Of a DNA stretch of 64,000 nt, positions 27,792 through 37,033 are shown one piece after another. Positions within the stretch are counted from its first letter, which is position 1. The number at the start of each line of letters is the position of its first letter. Position numbers and translations under genes: made by a program. The notes beneath the pieces were generated by a model, which did not search any database, was not told the origin of the DNA, and worked only from the letters and a program-made list of their open reading frames with translations. This DNA comes from Desulfonatronum sp. SC1 (GTDB lineage: Bacteria > Desulfobacterota > Desulfovibrionia > Desulfovibrionales > Desulfonatronaceae), in contig NZ_PZKN01000007.1 of NCBI RefSeq assembly GCF_003046795.1, positions 83,240-147,239 of the forward strand. The letters run 5' to 3'.

Positions 27792-28706
27792 ATGACCATC
27801 ACTTCCCTCGACGATTTGATCCGCTCGGCGGCCACGGCTGACCAAAGCCCGAAGTTGGCCATTGCCCGTTCCGGAGACGCCTTTGTCCTGGAGGCCGCGA
27901 TGCAGGCCTATGCCGCCGGGGTGGTGGAGCCCGTGCTCATCGGCGACATGGACGCCACCCGGCGCATTGCCGAGGATCTGGGCGCGGACATCTCGGACTT
28001 GCGCGGCGTTCACCTTCCGGACGACGAGGCCGCGGTGCGGGAGGCCGTCCGGATGTTCCGAGAGGGCGAGGCCGCGCTGATCATGAAGGGCGCGGTTTCC
28101 ACGAGTACGCTGCTCAAGGCCGTGCTGGACAAGACCAACGGCGTTCCGCCCCAAGGTATTCTCAGCCATGTCACGGTGTTTGAGAACCCTCATTCCGGCA
28201 AGCTGATGCTGCTCAGCGATGCCGCGGTGAACATCCGCCCCAACTTGCAGCGCAAGGTGGAAATTCTGCGTAACGCCCTGATCGTGGCCCGGACCCTGGG
28301 GATTGCGGCCCCGAGGGCGGCGGTTCTCGCGGCCACGGAAAAAGTCAACTACCCGGCCATGCCCTCTACGCTGGACGCGGACCTCATCGCCCGCATGGGC
28401 CGGGAAGGCACCTTTGGGGACGCCCACGTGGCCGGTCCCATGGCCCTGGACTTGGCTCTGTCCGCCAAGGCCGCGGCCAGCAAACGCTTTCACAACGCAG
28501 TCGCCGGTCAGGCCGATATCCTGATCACCCCGGACATCGAAAGCGGCAACGTGCTCTATAAATGCCTGAACACCCTGCTCGGTCTGGACGTGGCCGGAGT
28601 CGTGGTGGGCAGTTCCGTGCCCATCGTCGTTCCCTCCCGCGGCGACTCCCCCCGGTCCAAGCTGCTTTCCATGGCCTTGGCGGTCTACCTGGCAACGCGG
28701 GAGTGA
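27792..28706 (+). CDS. ptb: Phosphate butyryltransferase (phosphotransacylase family)
   Basis: A 304-residue Pta/Ptb-family enzyme exchanging CoA and phosphate on short or branched acyl groups. Motifs: LIMKGAVSTSTLLKAVL, LSHVTVFE, LLSDAAVNIRPNLQRKVEI, ILITPDIESGNVLYKCL and VVVGSSVPIVVPSRGDS, the last characteristic of the butyryl branch. The usual partner, butyrate kinase, is encoded on the same strand but 10.8 kb further on (39545). The ribosome site is weak, so translation may depend on the upstream gene. Confidence 0.88.
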   Translation: MTITSLDDLIRSAATADQSPKLAIARSGDAFVLEAAMQAYAAGVVEPVLIGDMDATRRIAEDLGADISDLRGVHLPDDEAAVREAVRMFREGEAALIMKGAVSTSTLLKAVLDKTNGVPPQGILSHVTVFENPHSGKLMLLSDAAVNIRPNLQRKVEILRNALIVARTLGIAAPRAAVLAATEKVNYPAMPSTLDADLIARMGREGTFGDAHVAGPMALDLALSAKAAASKRFHNAVAGQADILITPDIESGNVLYKCLNTLLGLDVAGVVVGSSVPIVVPSRGDSPRSKLLSMALAVYLATRE

Positions 28707-28757
28707 ATTGCCGTGTCAGGCTTGAAGGCGGCTATTCCCTACTTTCCGGATAAGCCC

Positions 28758-30080
28758 TTAATATTGCATGGATGGAGGCACACCGGGCCATTCGATAATA
28801 AAACGCGCACCTCCCATTGGGCTTTGCGCAACCCATGCCCGCCCTCCATGCTGCTCGGCCACTCGCCGGACAATGGCCAATCCAAGCCCGAAACCGCCCA
28901 AATCACGACTGCGGCTTTCATCCAGGCGCACAAAGGGCTCAAAAATGCGCTCATGTTCTTTTTCGGGAATGCCGGGACCGTTGTCATCAATACACAGCCG
29001 AATCAAAGCGCCGTCGCGTTGGACCGTTAACTCGACCTGATCGCGGGCGTACCGCACGGCATTGCGGAGCAGGTTGGTCACCGCGCGCCCCATGTGCAAC
29101 GGTTCAAAACGTACAATGACTGTCTCAACGTCATCCAAGACACGAAACGAAAAGTGTACGCTTTCCATCTCGGTCCCGACATAGTCAATTATTTCCCTCA
29201 ACCATTGGACTAGAGGAAGAGCCTCTTGATGAAGTTGCTCCGTTTGCCCGTCAAAACGAAAAAAAGTCAACAGTTCCGCTATCATCGCCTCCAAATCGCC
29301 AAGATCACTCCGGATGCCCTCCATGTGCCGTTGCTGTTCTTCGAACGTATCAGCAGCGGCATGCATTTCCAGGCAGAAACGGATACGCGCCAGCGGCGTT
29401 CGCAACTCATGAGACACGGCGCGGGTCAGTTCGCGATGGGAGTCGATAAGCTGCTCAATACGTTCGGCCATGCGGTTAAAAGCTTCTTCCACCGGCATGA
29501 GAACACTGTGCCGCTTAACTTGAACACGGGTGGAAAAAATGCCTTCACCGAAAGCAATGGCCGCGGTTCGGACCTGTTTGAGGTTACGCCAGAAAGGATA
29601 GGCCCAGATCAGCGCCAGCAGGCTTGAAAACACCAATACGGCGATCCAGACATACAATACGAGCGTACCTTCCAGTTTTTTTTCAAGGTCAGAAAAAGGC
29701 CCCAATTGCAGCGCATAGCTGCTTTCACCGACGCGCTTGCTGATCCGGTCGCCAGCCTCCTGTACGATGATCATGCCTTGGAGCAGTTGCGCTTTTTCCT
29801 CCGGACTGAAGCGCGTTGATTCAATGGGTTGCAAGGAGAGGGGAAAACCGTAATATGGCTGCAGCCTCGCGATGTGATCATCCCAAAGATGGGATTCAAT
29901 GGTAACGAAGTCAGCGAGGAGCGTGTGAAAGACGCCGCGTGTCAATTCACGATAATGTAATTCAAGATCATTTTTAAGGTAGGCCGACAACAAGCGTTCC
30001 GTTATTGGTCCAAAAACGAACTGTATTGCCAACATGGTCATGAGCAGGAAGAGAAAGTAGCTGAGAAAGATGCGTTTCAT
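28758..30080 (-). CDS. Sensor histidine kinase, RstB/CpxA-like
   Basis: A 440-residue membrane kinase: TM1 (about 4-25), periplasmic domain (about 26-150), TM2 (about 155-180), HAMP, HisKA with RAVSHELRTPLARIRF, and HATPase_c with NLLRNAVRYA, CIDDNGPGIPE and GGFGLGLAIVRRVAEQHGG. The gene follows the OmpR-type regulator by 67 nt and converges on ptb. The start at 30080 begins right at the first TM segment; a longer reading extends through the regulator's end and is rejected. Expected to phosphorylate the adjacent regulator and control the efflux operon. Confidence 0.9.
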   Translation of the reverse strand: MKRIFLSYFLFLLMTMLAIQFVFGPITERLLSAYLKNDLELHYRELTRGVFHTLLADFVTIESHLWDDHIARLQPYYGFPLSLQPIESTRFSPEEKAQLLQGMIIVQEAGDRISKRVGESSYALQLGPFSDLEKKLEGTLVLYVWIAVLVFSSLLALIWAYPFWRNLKQVRTAAIAFGEGIFSTRVQVKRHSVLMPVEEAFNRMAERIEQLIDSHRELTRAVSHELRTPLARIRFCLEMHAAADTFEEQQRHMEGIRSDLGDLEAMIAELLTFFRFDGQTEQLHQEALPLVQWLREIIDYVGTEMESVHFSFRVLDDVETVIVRFEPLHMGRAVTNLLRNAVRYARDQVELTVQRDGALIRLCIDDNGPGIPEKEHERIFEPFVRLDESRSRDLGGFGLGLAIVRRVAEQHGGRAWVAQSPMGGARFIIEWPGVPPSMQY

Positions 30081-30147
30081 TGGCTCGAGTGCGCTCCGTC
30101 CTGGTTCGGAAAATCCATGGGATTGATGGAAGTGGCGGATGGACCTG

Positions 30148-30852
30148 TCACCAGGCATCCCGGACGAAAAGATACCCCTGGCCCCAGATGGTCTTGATGC
30201 GGCGCGGCTGACCGGCATCGTCGCCCAGTTTGCGGCGCAGGCGCGAGATGGCGACGTCCACGGAACGGTCCAGGCCATCGTAACTAATGCCGCGGACAGC
30301 TTCCACAAGCCTGTTGCGGCCCAGCACATGGCCGGCATTGACGGCCAAAAGCCACAGCAGCTCAAACTCGTTGGTGGTCAGTTTAACGATACTGCCGTTG
30401 AGGTTGACTTCATGGGCCGACCGTAAAATTTTCAGGCCTCCGAAGCATAACTCATCGGATAGCGCAACGACCTGTTCGTTGCGATCAAACCTGCGGAGAA
30501 GCGCTCGAATGCGCGCCAGCAGCACCCTCGGCAAGACCGGCTTTTTAACATAATCATCCGCACCTATCTCCAACCCAGCCACCTGGTCCATATCGTCGTC
30601 GCGAGCCGTCAAAATCAGGATCGGACCTGAATAGACCGGGCGCACCTCCTGACAGATTGTCATGCCATCCTTTCCGGGCAGCATCAGATCAAGCAGCAGA
30701 AGGTCCGGTTGCTCATCAAGAATGCGTGCCACGGCCCGATCTCCTCGATCCTCCACGATCACCGCGAAGCCCTGCTGTTTGAGGTAGTCGCGGATCAAGG
30801 TCGAAAGACGCCGATCATCTTCAATAAGCAAAATACGCTGCTGGACAGGCAT
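30148..30852 (-). CDS. OmpR/RstA-family response regulator
   Basis: A 234-residue regulator: receiver with ILLIEDDRRLS, phospho-acceptor LLLDLMLPGKDG (Asp about 52) and KKPVLPRVLLARI, then a winged-helix output domain (about 135-230) with LTTNEFELLWLLAVNAGHVLGR, SVDVAISRLRRKLGD and IKTIWGQGYLF. ATG 30852 has GGGGGAG in front. It lies between the RND gene (148 nt upstream) and the kinase gene. An RstA-box-like sequence occurs in front of the efflux operon, supporting autoregulation. Confidence 0.93.
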   Translation of the reverse strand: MPVQQRILLIEDDRRLSTLIRDYLKQQGFAVIVEDRGDRAVARILDEQPDLLLLDLMLPGKDGMTICQEVRPVYSGPILILTARDDDMDQVAGLEIGADDYVKKPVLPRVLLARIRALLRRFDRNEQVVALSDELCFGGLKILRSAHEVNLNGSIVKLTTNEFELLWLLAVNAGHVLGRNRLVEAVRGISYDGLDRSVDVAISRLRRKLGDDAGQPRRIKTIWGQGYLFVRDAW

Positions 30853-31000
30853 GATCTCCCCCACTTGAATTGGACATAATTGTTTTAATATCCTGAGTTG
30901 TAATGTTTAGCCGGAACCTGGATCAAGGGTCAATAAACGATGAAAATGGAGCTGCGAAAGGGATTCTGGATCATGAAGGCGTCATGGCGCTATTCATCAG

Positions 31001-34000
31001 TCATTGAGAGGTCAACACGGGGCGCGGAGGGTTCGCCAGGTTCCACAGATAGCGCTTGATGTCATCGCCAATGAGATAAAGCGTCGGCACCAGCACCAGG
31101 GTGACAACCGTGGTGAAGAGCAGGCCGAAACCAAGCGAGACGGCCATGGGAACAAGAAACTGCGCCTGCGGGCTGCGCTCCAGGAGCATGGGGAGCAGGC
31201 CGCAGATCGTGGTCAGGCTGGTGAGCATGACGGCTCGAAGGCGTGCTGCTCCGGCGTCCCGCGCGGCTTGGCGCGCCGACTGGCCGACTCGCCGACGTTC
31301 ATTGATGAATGCCACCAGAATGAGGCTGTCGTTGACCGCCACTCCGGACAACGCCACAAGTCCGCACAGCGACAGCACGCTGACCGGCAAACCCAACGCC
31401 CAATGGCCGGCCACGGCGCCCACCAGTCCGAAAGGGATGGCCGCCATGATGATCAATGGCTGGAGATACGAACCTAAAGGCACGGCCATCAGAGCGTAAA
31501 TGAGAAATATTGCCAGCAGCCCACCCCGGACCAGCACTCCGAGCGATTCAGCCTGATCACGCATTTCGCCGTCAATTTCATAGGACAGCCCTGGATAACG
31601 CTGAAGCAAATCCTCCATGACGTCAGCGCGGAACGACTCGATCAGTCGGCCGGGGTCATGGCGTTCCTTGTCCACGTCGGCCATGACATGTACGACCCGT
31701 CGGCCATTGTGCCGCTCGATTCTGGCCACCCCTGGCTTCAACCGCGCATCGGCCACGACGGAGAAGGGGATTGCGTCACCCTCCGGAGTGCGGATGCGCA
31801 TTGCGTGGATGCTCGCCAGGGCGTGGCGTTCAGAAGCGGGATACCGCACGACAACCTTTACTTCTTCCTGGCCGCGTTGCAGCGTCTGCGCCTGCTCGCC
31901 ATGGAAAGCCCAGCGCACTTGATGGGCCAGGTCTTCGGTATTCAGGCCAAAATGGTGCGCGGCAGGTTTGAGCGAAAGGTGCAATTCAGGTTTTCCAGGC
32001 ACGAGCGAATCGTGCACGTTATAAACCCCGTCAGTACGGGCCAAATGCGCTTTGAGTGCGTTTGCCGCCAGGCGCAGCGGTTCTTCATCCCGGCTATAGA
32101 GCTCAAAGTGAATCGCCTTCCTGGCATTAACCTCATCAGTATGAAATTCCAGTTGTCGTACACCTGGTATTTCGCCAATATGTTCGCGCCATCGTCGTTG
32201 GACCTCTTGAGATCTGATGCTGCGTTCTTCCGCTGGCAGAAGCTCCGCCAGGAGCGTCACCTGGGTTTCGTCTTCAGCCCAGGCGATCAGGTGCTGAAGC
32301 ACGTCTTCGCTTGAACATCCGCTGGCACGCAGTTCGGCATTGACCCGAATCGCCGCGTTTTCGATATGACTCGTTGCCGAGAGCGTTTCCGAAAAAGTGG
32401 ACCCCGGGACCATGCTTACCTGAACATGGATGATGGTATCGTTAATTTCCGGAAAGAAAACCATACGCACATGGCCGCCTTTCAGGGTTGCCGCGGTAAT
32501 GAGCAGCAGTACGGCAAAGACGGCCAGGATAGCGTAGGGGCGGTTTAACAGCCGTTCTGACAGGGGACGATAGACATAATCAGTGAACGATTTCATGCCC
32601 CGGTCGATCCACCGTTGCAGCCGGGCCAGCGCTCCGCGTTCGTTGCGCCTTGATTGGCATGTTTGCGACAGGTGGGCCGGAAGGATCAATTTGGATTCGA
32701 TCAGTGAAAACACGAGACAGGCTATGGCCACCAGAGCGATGCCCCGCCAAAGCTCGCCGGTGATGCCCGGCAGCATCAGCATGGGGAGAAAGGCCGCCAT
32801 GGTCGTCAGCACTCCGAAGGTGGCCGGCACGGCCACCTCGCGGGCACCTTTGATCACGCTGGCCGATCCCGGCCCCTCGCGTTCGACGGTCGCGTGTACG
32901 TTCTCCCCGATCACGATGGCGTCGTCCACCAGAAGGCCGATCACCAGAATAAAACCGAAGAGGGTGACCATGTTGATCGTGGCGTCGATAAGGGGGCTGG
33001 GCATCAACCACACGGCTCCCAGGATGCTCACCGGGATGCCGGCCATGACCCACAGGGCCACCCGGGCGCGCAAAAACAGCAGCAGTGCCGCGAAAACCAA
33101 AACCGCTCCCCACAACAGGTTGGAGCCCATCAGTTTGAGGCTTGCCGACAATACTCGGGATGTGTCGAAAATGACGGAGAGAGCAATGCCTTCGGGCAGG
33201 TCCGGCTGCTTTTTGGCCACGTAGTCGTACACGGCGCGGGCCACCTCCATGGTGCTTTGATCGCCAACCCGGAAGACCTGGATGCCTACCGCAAGCTTGC
33301 CCTGGTGACGCAAAAACCAGGCCCCCTCCTCAAAGCCGTCATCAATTCGCGCCACTTGGCCCAGGGTAACGCGATGCCCATTGGCATTGCTCTTCAGGAT
33401 GATGTCGCCGAAATCCTCCGCCATGGACAATTGCCCCATGGTGCGCACCAGGATTTCACCGCCCGAACTCTTGATGATCCCGCCTGGCAAATCCAGGGAG
33501 TTGCGCCGTACCGCCCGGGCCACCTCTTCCATGGTCAGGCCGTATTGGCGCAGACGCATTTCCGAGAGCTCAATGGTGATCTGTTCCGGGCGCGTACCGT
33601 GGATTTCGGCCTGCCGGATCTGCGGGATGAGAAGCAGATCCTCTTTGATGCTCTGGGCCAGCGCCTTGATCCGGCCTTCATCCAGAGGGCCCGACAAGGC
33701 CAGCCACAACACTCCGGTTCGGGTTGTCTCCTGGGCAATGGCCGGTTTTTGGGCCAAAAGAGGCAAGGTGTCCAGGCGATCGACCCGCGCTCGTACAGCA
33801 TTGAGCATATCGCTCGGATCGGCTGTGTGTCGAAGCATGACCCGCACCGCAGCAAGGCCTTCTTGAGCCTCGGCCACGATCCGTTCGATGCCGTCCAGTC
33901 CGTTGAGAACCTCTTCGATTTTTACCAAAATGCCCGCTTCAACATCCGCTGGTGAAGCTCCGGGATACTCGACGTGAATCGTGATCACTCCGGTTGCCAT

Positions 34001-34132
34001 CTCGGGGAAGAATTCCTTGCGAATGGAAAAAGCCGTCAGTAAGCCACCCATGATGATGACAAGCATCAAGAGGTTGGCGGCCACCGGATTGTTGACGAAC
34101 CAGGCAATCATGCCCTTGTCCGGCCTGGTCAT
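31001..34132 (-). CDS. RND-family efflux pump, inner-membrane transporter
   Basis: A 1043-residue AcrB-type proton antiporter. The N-terminus is WFVNNPVAANLLMLVIIMGGLL (TM1); the two large periplasmic loops and twelve TM helices follow the family plan. Acidic residues of the proton relay are visible in VIGLLVDDAIVIGENV (about residues 400-415); the C-terminal half has GVAVNDSLILVAFINERR. It overlaps the adaptor gene by ATGA. Substrate cannot be read from sequence; lack of heavy-metal CusA signatures and the DD motif favour an organic-substrate (HAE-type) pump. Confidence 0.94.
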   Translation of the reverse strand: MTRPDKGMIAWFVNNPVAANLLMLVIIMGGLLTAFSIRKEFFPEMATGVITIHVEYPGASPADVEAGILVKIEEVLNGLDGIERIVAEAQEGLAAVRVMLRHTADPSDMLNAVRARVDRLDTLPLLAQKPAIAQETTRTGVLWLALSGPLDEGRIKALAQSIKEDLLLIPQIRQAEIHGTRPEQITIELSEMRLRQYGLTMEEVARAVRRNSLDLPGGIIKSSGGEILVRTMGQLSMAEDFGDIILKSNANGHRVTLGQVARIDDGFEEGAWFLRHQGKLAVGIQVFRVGDQSTMEVARAVYDYVAKKQPDLPEGIALSVIFDTSRVLSASLKLMGSNLLWGAVLVFAALLLFLRARVALWVMAGIPVSILGAVWLMPSPLIDATINMVTLFGFILVIGLLVDDAIVIGENVHATVEREGPGSASVIKGAREVAVPATFGVLTTMAAFLPMLMLPGITGELWRGIALVAIACLVFSLIESKLILPAHLSQTCQSRRNERGALARLQRWIDRGMKSFTDYVYRPLSERLLNRPYAILAVFAVLLLITAATLKGGHVRMVFFPEINDTIIHVQVSMVPGSTFSETLSATSHIENAAIRVNAELRASGCSSEDVLQHLIAWAEDETQVTLLAELLPAEERSIRSQEVQRRWREHIGEIPGVRQLEFHTDEVNARKAIHFELYSRDEEPLRLAANALKAHLARTDGVYNVHDSLVPGKPELHLSLKPAAHHFGLNTEDLAHQVRWAFHGEQAQTLQRGQEEVKVVVRYPASERHALASIHAMRIRTPEGDAIPFSVVADARLKPGVARIERHNGRRVVHVMADVDKERHDPGRLIESFRADVMEDLLQRYPGLSYEIDGEMRDQAESLGVLVRGGLLAIFLIYALMAVPLGSYLQPLIIMAAIPFGLVGAVAGHWALGLPVSVLSLCGLVALSGVAVNDSLILVAFINERRRVGQSARQAARDAGAARLRAVMLTSLTTICGLLPMLLERSPQAQFLVPMAVSLGFGLLFTTVVTLVLVPTLYLIGDDIKRYLWNLANPPRPVLTSQ

Positions 34133-35319
34133 AAATCCTCGCTAATCCTGTTTTCCGTGGAGGTCGCAACCTCCTCGAAGGGTTCCGGGCGGACACGCAT
34201 GCCTTCCACGGCATATTGGAGGGCGGTAAGGCAAACGCGATCACCGGGTGCGAGGCCCTCGTCGATCCAGGCCCACTTCGCGTCCAGCCTGAGCAGGCGG
34301 ACGCTTTTGGGGCGCAAACGATCCTCGTCGTCCACAACCCACAGTGTTCCCGAGCGCAAGGCATGCGCCGGAAGAGCCACGACCCCGTCCACCGTGCGTC
34401 CGGCAATCTCGGCTTCGACAAAAAGCCCCATGGGCAACGACGGCTGGCCCAGGCGACCTTCAAGCGCATACGGATCATTGATTTCAGCCACCAGAACGAC
34501 CATGTGCGTTTGCGTGTCAAACACTCCTTCACTGCGGACAATTCTCCCCTGCCACTCCACCTGTCGTCCGGCGATCCGCCCATGCAGGCGGACGGGCGCT
34601 TCCAGTTTCCCTTTCATTGACAGGGCATCGAAATCCAAAAAGGCCAGGTCTCGTTCTTCCACGGGCAGGCGGACTTCGGCCTTTTCCACGGAAAAAATAT
34701 CCGCCAACAGGCCGCCCGGGGCGACGTACTGCCCTAAAGCCACGGCCGTGCGGCGGACCATGGCCGGATAGGGTGCGCGAACTCGTGTTTTTTCGAGTAA
34801 GCGGGCGGCTTCGGTCACCTCCGCATTCGCGGCGAGCACTCTGGCCTTTGCGCTGCGCAGTTGCGGCTCCCTGAGCGCCAACGGCGACGCGGGTGAGTTG
34901 CCGAACTCAAGCCAGTCGTGGTCAGCCTGCTCAGCCAGGGCGTACTCTTCGGCCAGGGCCATGTCGGCCGCGGCTGCTTCCGCCTTGGCGCGCGCCAAGC
35001 GCGTGCTGTATTCCGAGGCTTCGATTTCCAGCATGACCTCACCGGCCCGGAAAAAACCTCCGGCATGAAACCGAGGGGCCACGTGTGAAACGACACCGGA
35101 AAGCTCCGCGGCCAAAGCCGTCTCCGCGTGGGATTGAACAGTGCCCTGGGAATGAACATGGAGGATGATTTGGCGGGCTTGGACCGTCACGACCCGCACA
35201 AAGGGCATCTTCGCCTCCATACGTTCATCAGGCACGGTCGGCCGTCCTCCCCACAAGGCGGCGGTCAGCATCAAACCGCCGACCAGCGTGATCAACACAA
35301 TCACATTGGACAACTTCAT
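34129..35319 (-). CDS. RND efflux periplasmic adaptor (membrane-fusion protein)
   Basis: A 396-residue adaptor with an N-terminal membrane anchor/signal (NVIVLITLVGGLMLTAALWGG), a lipoyl half (QGTVQSHAETALAAELSGVV), an alpha-helical hairpin (about 110-190, Ala-rich) and beta-barrel/membrane-proximal domains. It lies between the OMP and transporter genes with ATGA overlaps on both sides, so the three are co-translated. The tail after residue 380 (TSTENRISEDL) is non-conserved. Confidence 0.92.
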   Translation of the reverse strand: MKLSNVIVLITLVGGLMLTAALWGGRPTVPDERMEAKMPFVRVVTVQARQIILHVHSQGTVQSHAETALAAELSGVVSHVAPRFHAGGFFRAGEVMLEIEASEYSTRLARAKAEAAAADMALAEEYALAEQADHDWLEFGNSPASPLALREPQLRSAKARVLAANAEVTEAARLLEKTRVRAPYPAMVRRTAVALGQYVAPGGLLADIFSVEKAEVRLPVEERDLAFLDFDALSMKGKLEAPVRLHGRIAGRQVEWQGRIVRSEGVFDTQTHMVVLVAEINDPYALEGRLGQPSLPMGLFVEAEIAGRTVDGVVALPAHALRSGTLWVVDDEDRLRPKSVRLLRLDAKWAWIDEGLAPGDRVCLTALQYAVEGMRVRPEPFEEVATSTENRISEDL

Positions 35320-36770
35320 CTCTCCTCCGCGTATGTGTCATCCTTGGGCTTGAGAGCGACGATGAAGTCGCCGCCCAGCGCAAGATGAAGATTGATCCGG
35401 TTTTGCAGTCGTTGCGAATGCGTCAGGGTCAAAGCCGTGCGTGCGGCATAGGTTCTGCGTTGAGCCTCCAGAACGTGAAGCACGTCAACCCGCCCCGCGG
35501 CGTAGTATTGCAGGGCCAGTTCCCGTGCCCTTTCAGCCTGCTTCACGGCCAATATCAAGGCCGCCATTTCCTGCTTGGACCGTTCTTCATTGTCCAATGC
35601 CTGTTCCACTTGACCGAGGGCTCTTTCCACGACCTGGGCGTAGTCGATCCATGCCGCGCTTGCTTTGGATTCGGCTTCATCCAGCGAGGCCGCAAGCCGC
35701 CCTCCCTGGAACAGGGGCTGGACAATACCGGAAGCCAGATTCCAAAGCACGTGGCGACCATCGCTTACATGCATAAGCTGCGACCCGCCCACGCCGACAT
35801 CGCCCGTCAGACGCACTTGGGGCAGGAATGCCTTGCAGCTGGCCGCGACGCGATGATCCGTGGCAACCAGGCGGCGATAAGCTGCCTGAATATCAGGGCG
35901 GCGATCCAAAATTTGTGCTGGCAGGCCCGTTGGAATCGTCATGGACAAATCAGGAAAAACATCCCCTACGGTCAGACGTCCGTCCGGATAACGGCCAATG
36001 AGCTGCTGCAAGCGACGTGCTGTCGCGGACAATTCCCTTTCCTGACGCAAGCGTGATTCTTGCGCGGCAGCCAAATCGACCAGGGCAAGACGCATGTCCA
36101 AAGCCGTGGCGAGACCGCGCTCAAAGCGTTCCCGCACCTTGCGGGCGCCTAGCTCGTGAGACTGCTCGGCCTGACGGGCGATTTGCACCATTTGATTGAG
36201 TGCGATCATCTCGATCCATACCTTGGAAACCTGGGCCGCGAGTGAAAATCGGGCAGCGTCCATGTCGGCTTGCGCGGCGTGAAGATCGGCTTCAGCGGCA
36301 GCATTCTGGTCAGCCAGGCGGCCCCACAGGTCCATTTCCCAACTCATGGCCGTCAATCCGCGGTAATGCTTCTGATTTTGACGTATGCGCCGTCCTTCCT
36401 GGCTCATGGACGTCGTTCCCCGGCGTGCATCCACATTGGCTTCGACATGAGGCATGCCCTGAGCGCGTATCAGATCGACAACGGCTTGTGCCATGCGGAG
36501 GTCGATATACGTTCGTTGCAAGCCAAGATTTTTGGTCAAGGCCTCCTGGATCAAGGCATTGAGTTCGGATGACCGCAATGCCGTCACCCAATCGCTGGAT
36601 ACCGGGGCTGACCCCTGCAAAGACAGGTTTTGCCACTGCTCGGGCAGAGGATAGTTCAGGGCTCGCTCGTCAATTACTGGTTTGGGAAGGCAGCCTTGAG
36701 CTAAAAAGAAGAGAAGCAGCGCCAGGGCTCGTATCCATCTGGACCACCCATGCGTTTTGATTCTCATCAT
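35316..36770 (-). CDS. Outer-membrane efflux lipoprotein (TolC/NodT family)
   Basis: A 484-residue channel subunit. The signal peptide ends in a lipobox (LLFFLAQGC), so the protein is anchored as a lipoprotein. Two repeated coiled-coil units follow, with the NodT-type motifs WEMDLWGRLADQNAAAEADL, ILDRRPDIQAAYRRL and AGRVDVLHVLEAQRR. First gene of the OMP-MFP-RND-RR-HK operon. The ATG at 36770 has AAGGTGA upstream; another ATG follows directly. Confidence 0.93.
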   Translation of the reverse strand: MMRIKTHGWSRWIRALALLLFFLAQGCLPKPVIDERALNYPLPEQWQNLSLQGSAPVSSDWVTALRSSELNALIQEALTKNLGLQRTYIDLRMAQAVVDLIRAQGMPHVEANVDARRGTTSMSQEGRRIRQNQKHYRGLTAMSWEMDLWGRLADQNAAAEADLHAAQADMDAARFSLAAQVSKVWIEMIALNQMVQIARQAEQSHELGARKVRERFERGLATALDMRLALVDLAAAQESRLRQERELSATARRLQQLIGRYPDGRLTVGDVFPDLSMTIPTGLPAQILDRRPDIQAAYRRLVATDHRVAASCKAFLPQVRLTGDVGVGGSQLMHVSDGRHVLWNLASGIVQPLFQGGRLAASLDEAESKASAAWIDYAQVVERALGQVEQALDNEERSKQEMAALILAVKQAERARELALQYYAAGRVDVLHVLEAQRRTYAARTALTLTHSQRLQNRINLHLALGGDFIVALKPKDDTYAEER

Positions 36771-36856
36771 GAGGTCACCTTGAGAGTCTGAAGTGATCAT
36801 TTTTTATAACATCTAGAAAGTAGACCAAAATTTTGAAGGCGATAGTATATGTTCCA

Positions 36857-36962
36857 GATTCGTCTGTCTGTAGAAATGATGTATGGATTTGTAGACAAGT
36901 GTAACAAGAATCTGTTACATTTGTTTACAATGTCTTACCAAAACAACACAGACAGACGTATC
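36857..36962. promoter_or_regulatory. Divergent control region: RstA-box-like operator framed by a 15-bp inverted repeat
   Basis: TACATTTGTTTACA at 36916-36929 matches 11 of 12 specified bases of the E. coli RstA box (TACATNTNGTTACA). It overlaps a palindrome TGTAAC-N8-GTTACA (36900-36919). Outside, GATTCGTCTGTCTGT (36857-36871) is repeated in inverse orientation at 36948-36962 with one mismatch. The region lies between the efflux operon (minus) and the beta-barrel gene (plus). Confidence 0.6.
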
Positions 36963-37033
36963 GGAAAAACGTAAATGCTCCTTTGTCCGTGGATGCGATA
37001 TCCGCATAATCTCAACACAAGGAGCAATAAGCG

